Shown here piece after piece: positions 63,464 through 64,000 of a DNA stretch of 64,000 nt. This DNA is from Streptomyces cadmiisoli (GTDB lineage: Bacteria; Actinomycetota; Actinomycetes; Streptomycetales; Streptomycetaceae). The position numbers and the translations under genes were made by a program. Below the pieces are notes generated by a model. That model worked only from the letters and a program-made list of their open reading frames with translations. It had not been told where the DNA came from and made no database searches. Positions within the stretch are counted from its first letter, which is position 1; each line of letters begins with the position of its first letter. The DNA is taken from assembly GCF_003261055.1 (NCBI RefSeq), contig NZ_CP030073.1, positions 3,472,001 through 3,536,000 on the forward strand, read 5' to 3'.

Positions 63464-64000
63464 TCAGAACTGCAGCGCCCAGGCGTCGATCCGCCCGGTG
63501 TCGATGGCCGCGTTGTCGCTGACCCTCAGTCGCCACGTCCCGTTGGCCGCCTCCGAGGAGGCGTTGACCGAGTACGTGGTGTCGATGTTGTCCGCACTTC
63601 CGCCGGTGCCGTACGACTTGAGCGTGTACGCCGTGCCGTCGGGGGCGACCAGCTGCACCTGGAGGTCGCCGATGTAGGTGTGGACGATGTGCACCTCTAC
63701 GGCGAGCGCGGAGGGCGCGTTGCCGGAGACGCCGGAGACGGTCACCGGGGACTCGGCCGTGGAGTTGTCGTTGATCGCGTAGTCACCGGTGTTCTCGAAG
63801 CGCGGACCGGGCGGCGTGGGGTTGCCGCCGCCGACGTGGAGCAGGCGGTTGGGCGAACCGGTGCCGGGGCCGGTGACCACGTTGGGGGTCGCGGCGGCGG
63901 TCAGCGCCGCGGCCACCTGCGCGGGTGTGGCGGTGGGGTTGTCGGCCAGGTGGAGCGCCACCGCCCCGGCCACGTGCGGGGTCGCCATCGACGTGCCGGA
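63464..64000 (-). CDS. subtilisin-like protease with P domain, 5' end outside window
   Basis: The C-terminal part of an S8 peptidase; the gene continues past the right edge. The catalytic serine lies in '[20 protein letters not shown]' (complement of about 63967-64000). After a short linker, '[23 protein letters not shown]' to '[10 protein letters not shown]' is a proprotein-convertase P domain of about 115 residues, common on secreted Streptomyces proteases. It is presumably secreted with a propeptide, but signal peptide and Asp/His residues are not in view. Ends at 63464 with 152 nt of GC-rich sequence before the DUF4190 gene start. Confidence 0.88.
   Translation of the reverse strand, partial: SGTSMATPHVAGAVALHLADNPTATPAQVAAALTAAATPNVVTGPGTGSPNRLLHVGGGNPTPPGPRFENTGDYAINDNSTAESPVTVSGVSGNAPSALAVEVHIVHTYIGDLQVQLVAPDGTAYTLKSYGTGGSADNIDTTYSVNASSEAANGTWRLRVSDNAAIDTGRIDAWALQF

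Overview
The window is a high-GC (roughly 70% by eye) stretch of actinobacterial chromosome, almost certainly from a Streptomyces. Evidence: a complete five-gene oligopeptide importer laid out as permease, lipoprotein, permease, ATPase, ATPase (the bldKABCDE arrangement), mycothiol biosynthesis (mshB), long proline/glycine-rich tails on membrane proteins, a SpoIIE-type phosphatase with its own HATPase domain, and many GTG/TTG starts. I read no in-frame TTA codon in any called gene. There is no prophage, insertion sequence, CRISPR array, tRNA/rRNA gene or secondary-metabolite cluster. This is core chromosome. The family neighbourhoods match, in dispersed order, the Mycobacterium tuberculosis typA-lpqW-mshB-fdxC-dapC-dapE-LOG-folP2-tagA-Rv1211-Rv1220c-sigE-rseA-htrA-tatB-mrp-corA region (synteny from family knowledge, not a search).

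Layout. 0.2-8 kb: a zinc-ribbon protein, a SUFU-domain protein, CorA, an LppX-like lipoprotein, an MgtE-N/CBS protein coupled to a DUF1003 membrane protein, and Mrp. 8-14.4 kb: an envelope-stress module read leftwards: ECF sigma factor, membrane anti-sigma factor, HtrA-like protease, TatB, with a divergent O-methyltransferase whose conserved N-terminus appears to start at an ATT codon. 14.5-20 kb: DUF3117, PaaG-like isomerase with a perfect palindrome at its promoter, TagA, a DivIVA-like protein, FolP2-like protein, a LOG-family protein and DapE. 20-29.4 kb: a lysozyme-like membrane protein, a secreted Lys/Ala/Gly repeat protein, DapC, ferredoxin, an acetyltransferase, a SirB1-type protein, a VanW-type membrane protein and MshB. 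29.5-31.9 kb: an S9 peptidase followed directly by a 196-bp inverted-repeat (MITE-like) element.

32-49.7 kb: two paralogous leftward oligopeptide ABC importers (the second one bldK) separated by a methyltransferase, then TypA and an LpqW-like lipoprotein. 50-53.9 kb: a small helical protein and sdhCAB (membrane anchor, flavoprotein, iron-sulfur protein), tightly coupled. 53.9-64 kb: a methyltransferase, a TPM-less coiled-coil membrane protein, the PAS-GAF-PP2C phosphatase, a second HATPase protein, Nudix hydrolase, SPOR mini-protein, GntR/UTRA regulator, a DUF4190/septum-formation protein, and the 3' part of a subtilisin with a P domain that runs off the right edge.

Functional logic. Much of the window concerns the cell envelope and differentiation: peptide uptake needed for aerial growth (bldK), extracytoplasmic stress sensing and protein quality control (sigma/anti-sigma/HtrA/TatB), diaminopimelate synthesis (dapC, dapE), magnesium handling (CorA, MgtE-N) and thiol protection (mshB). 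Convergent genes are usually separated by long perfect hairpins. At least eight genes have a TANNNT element 6-7 nt before the start codon, as expected for leaderless mRNAs. I see no obviously new multi-gene system; the best leads are the ATT start, the inverted-repeat element, the operator-like palindromes and the small overlapping upstream ORFs.
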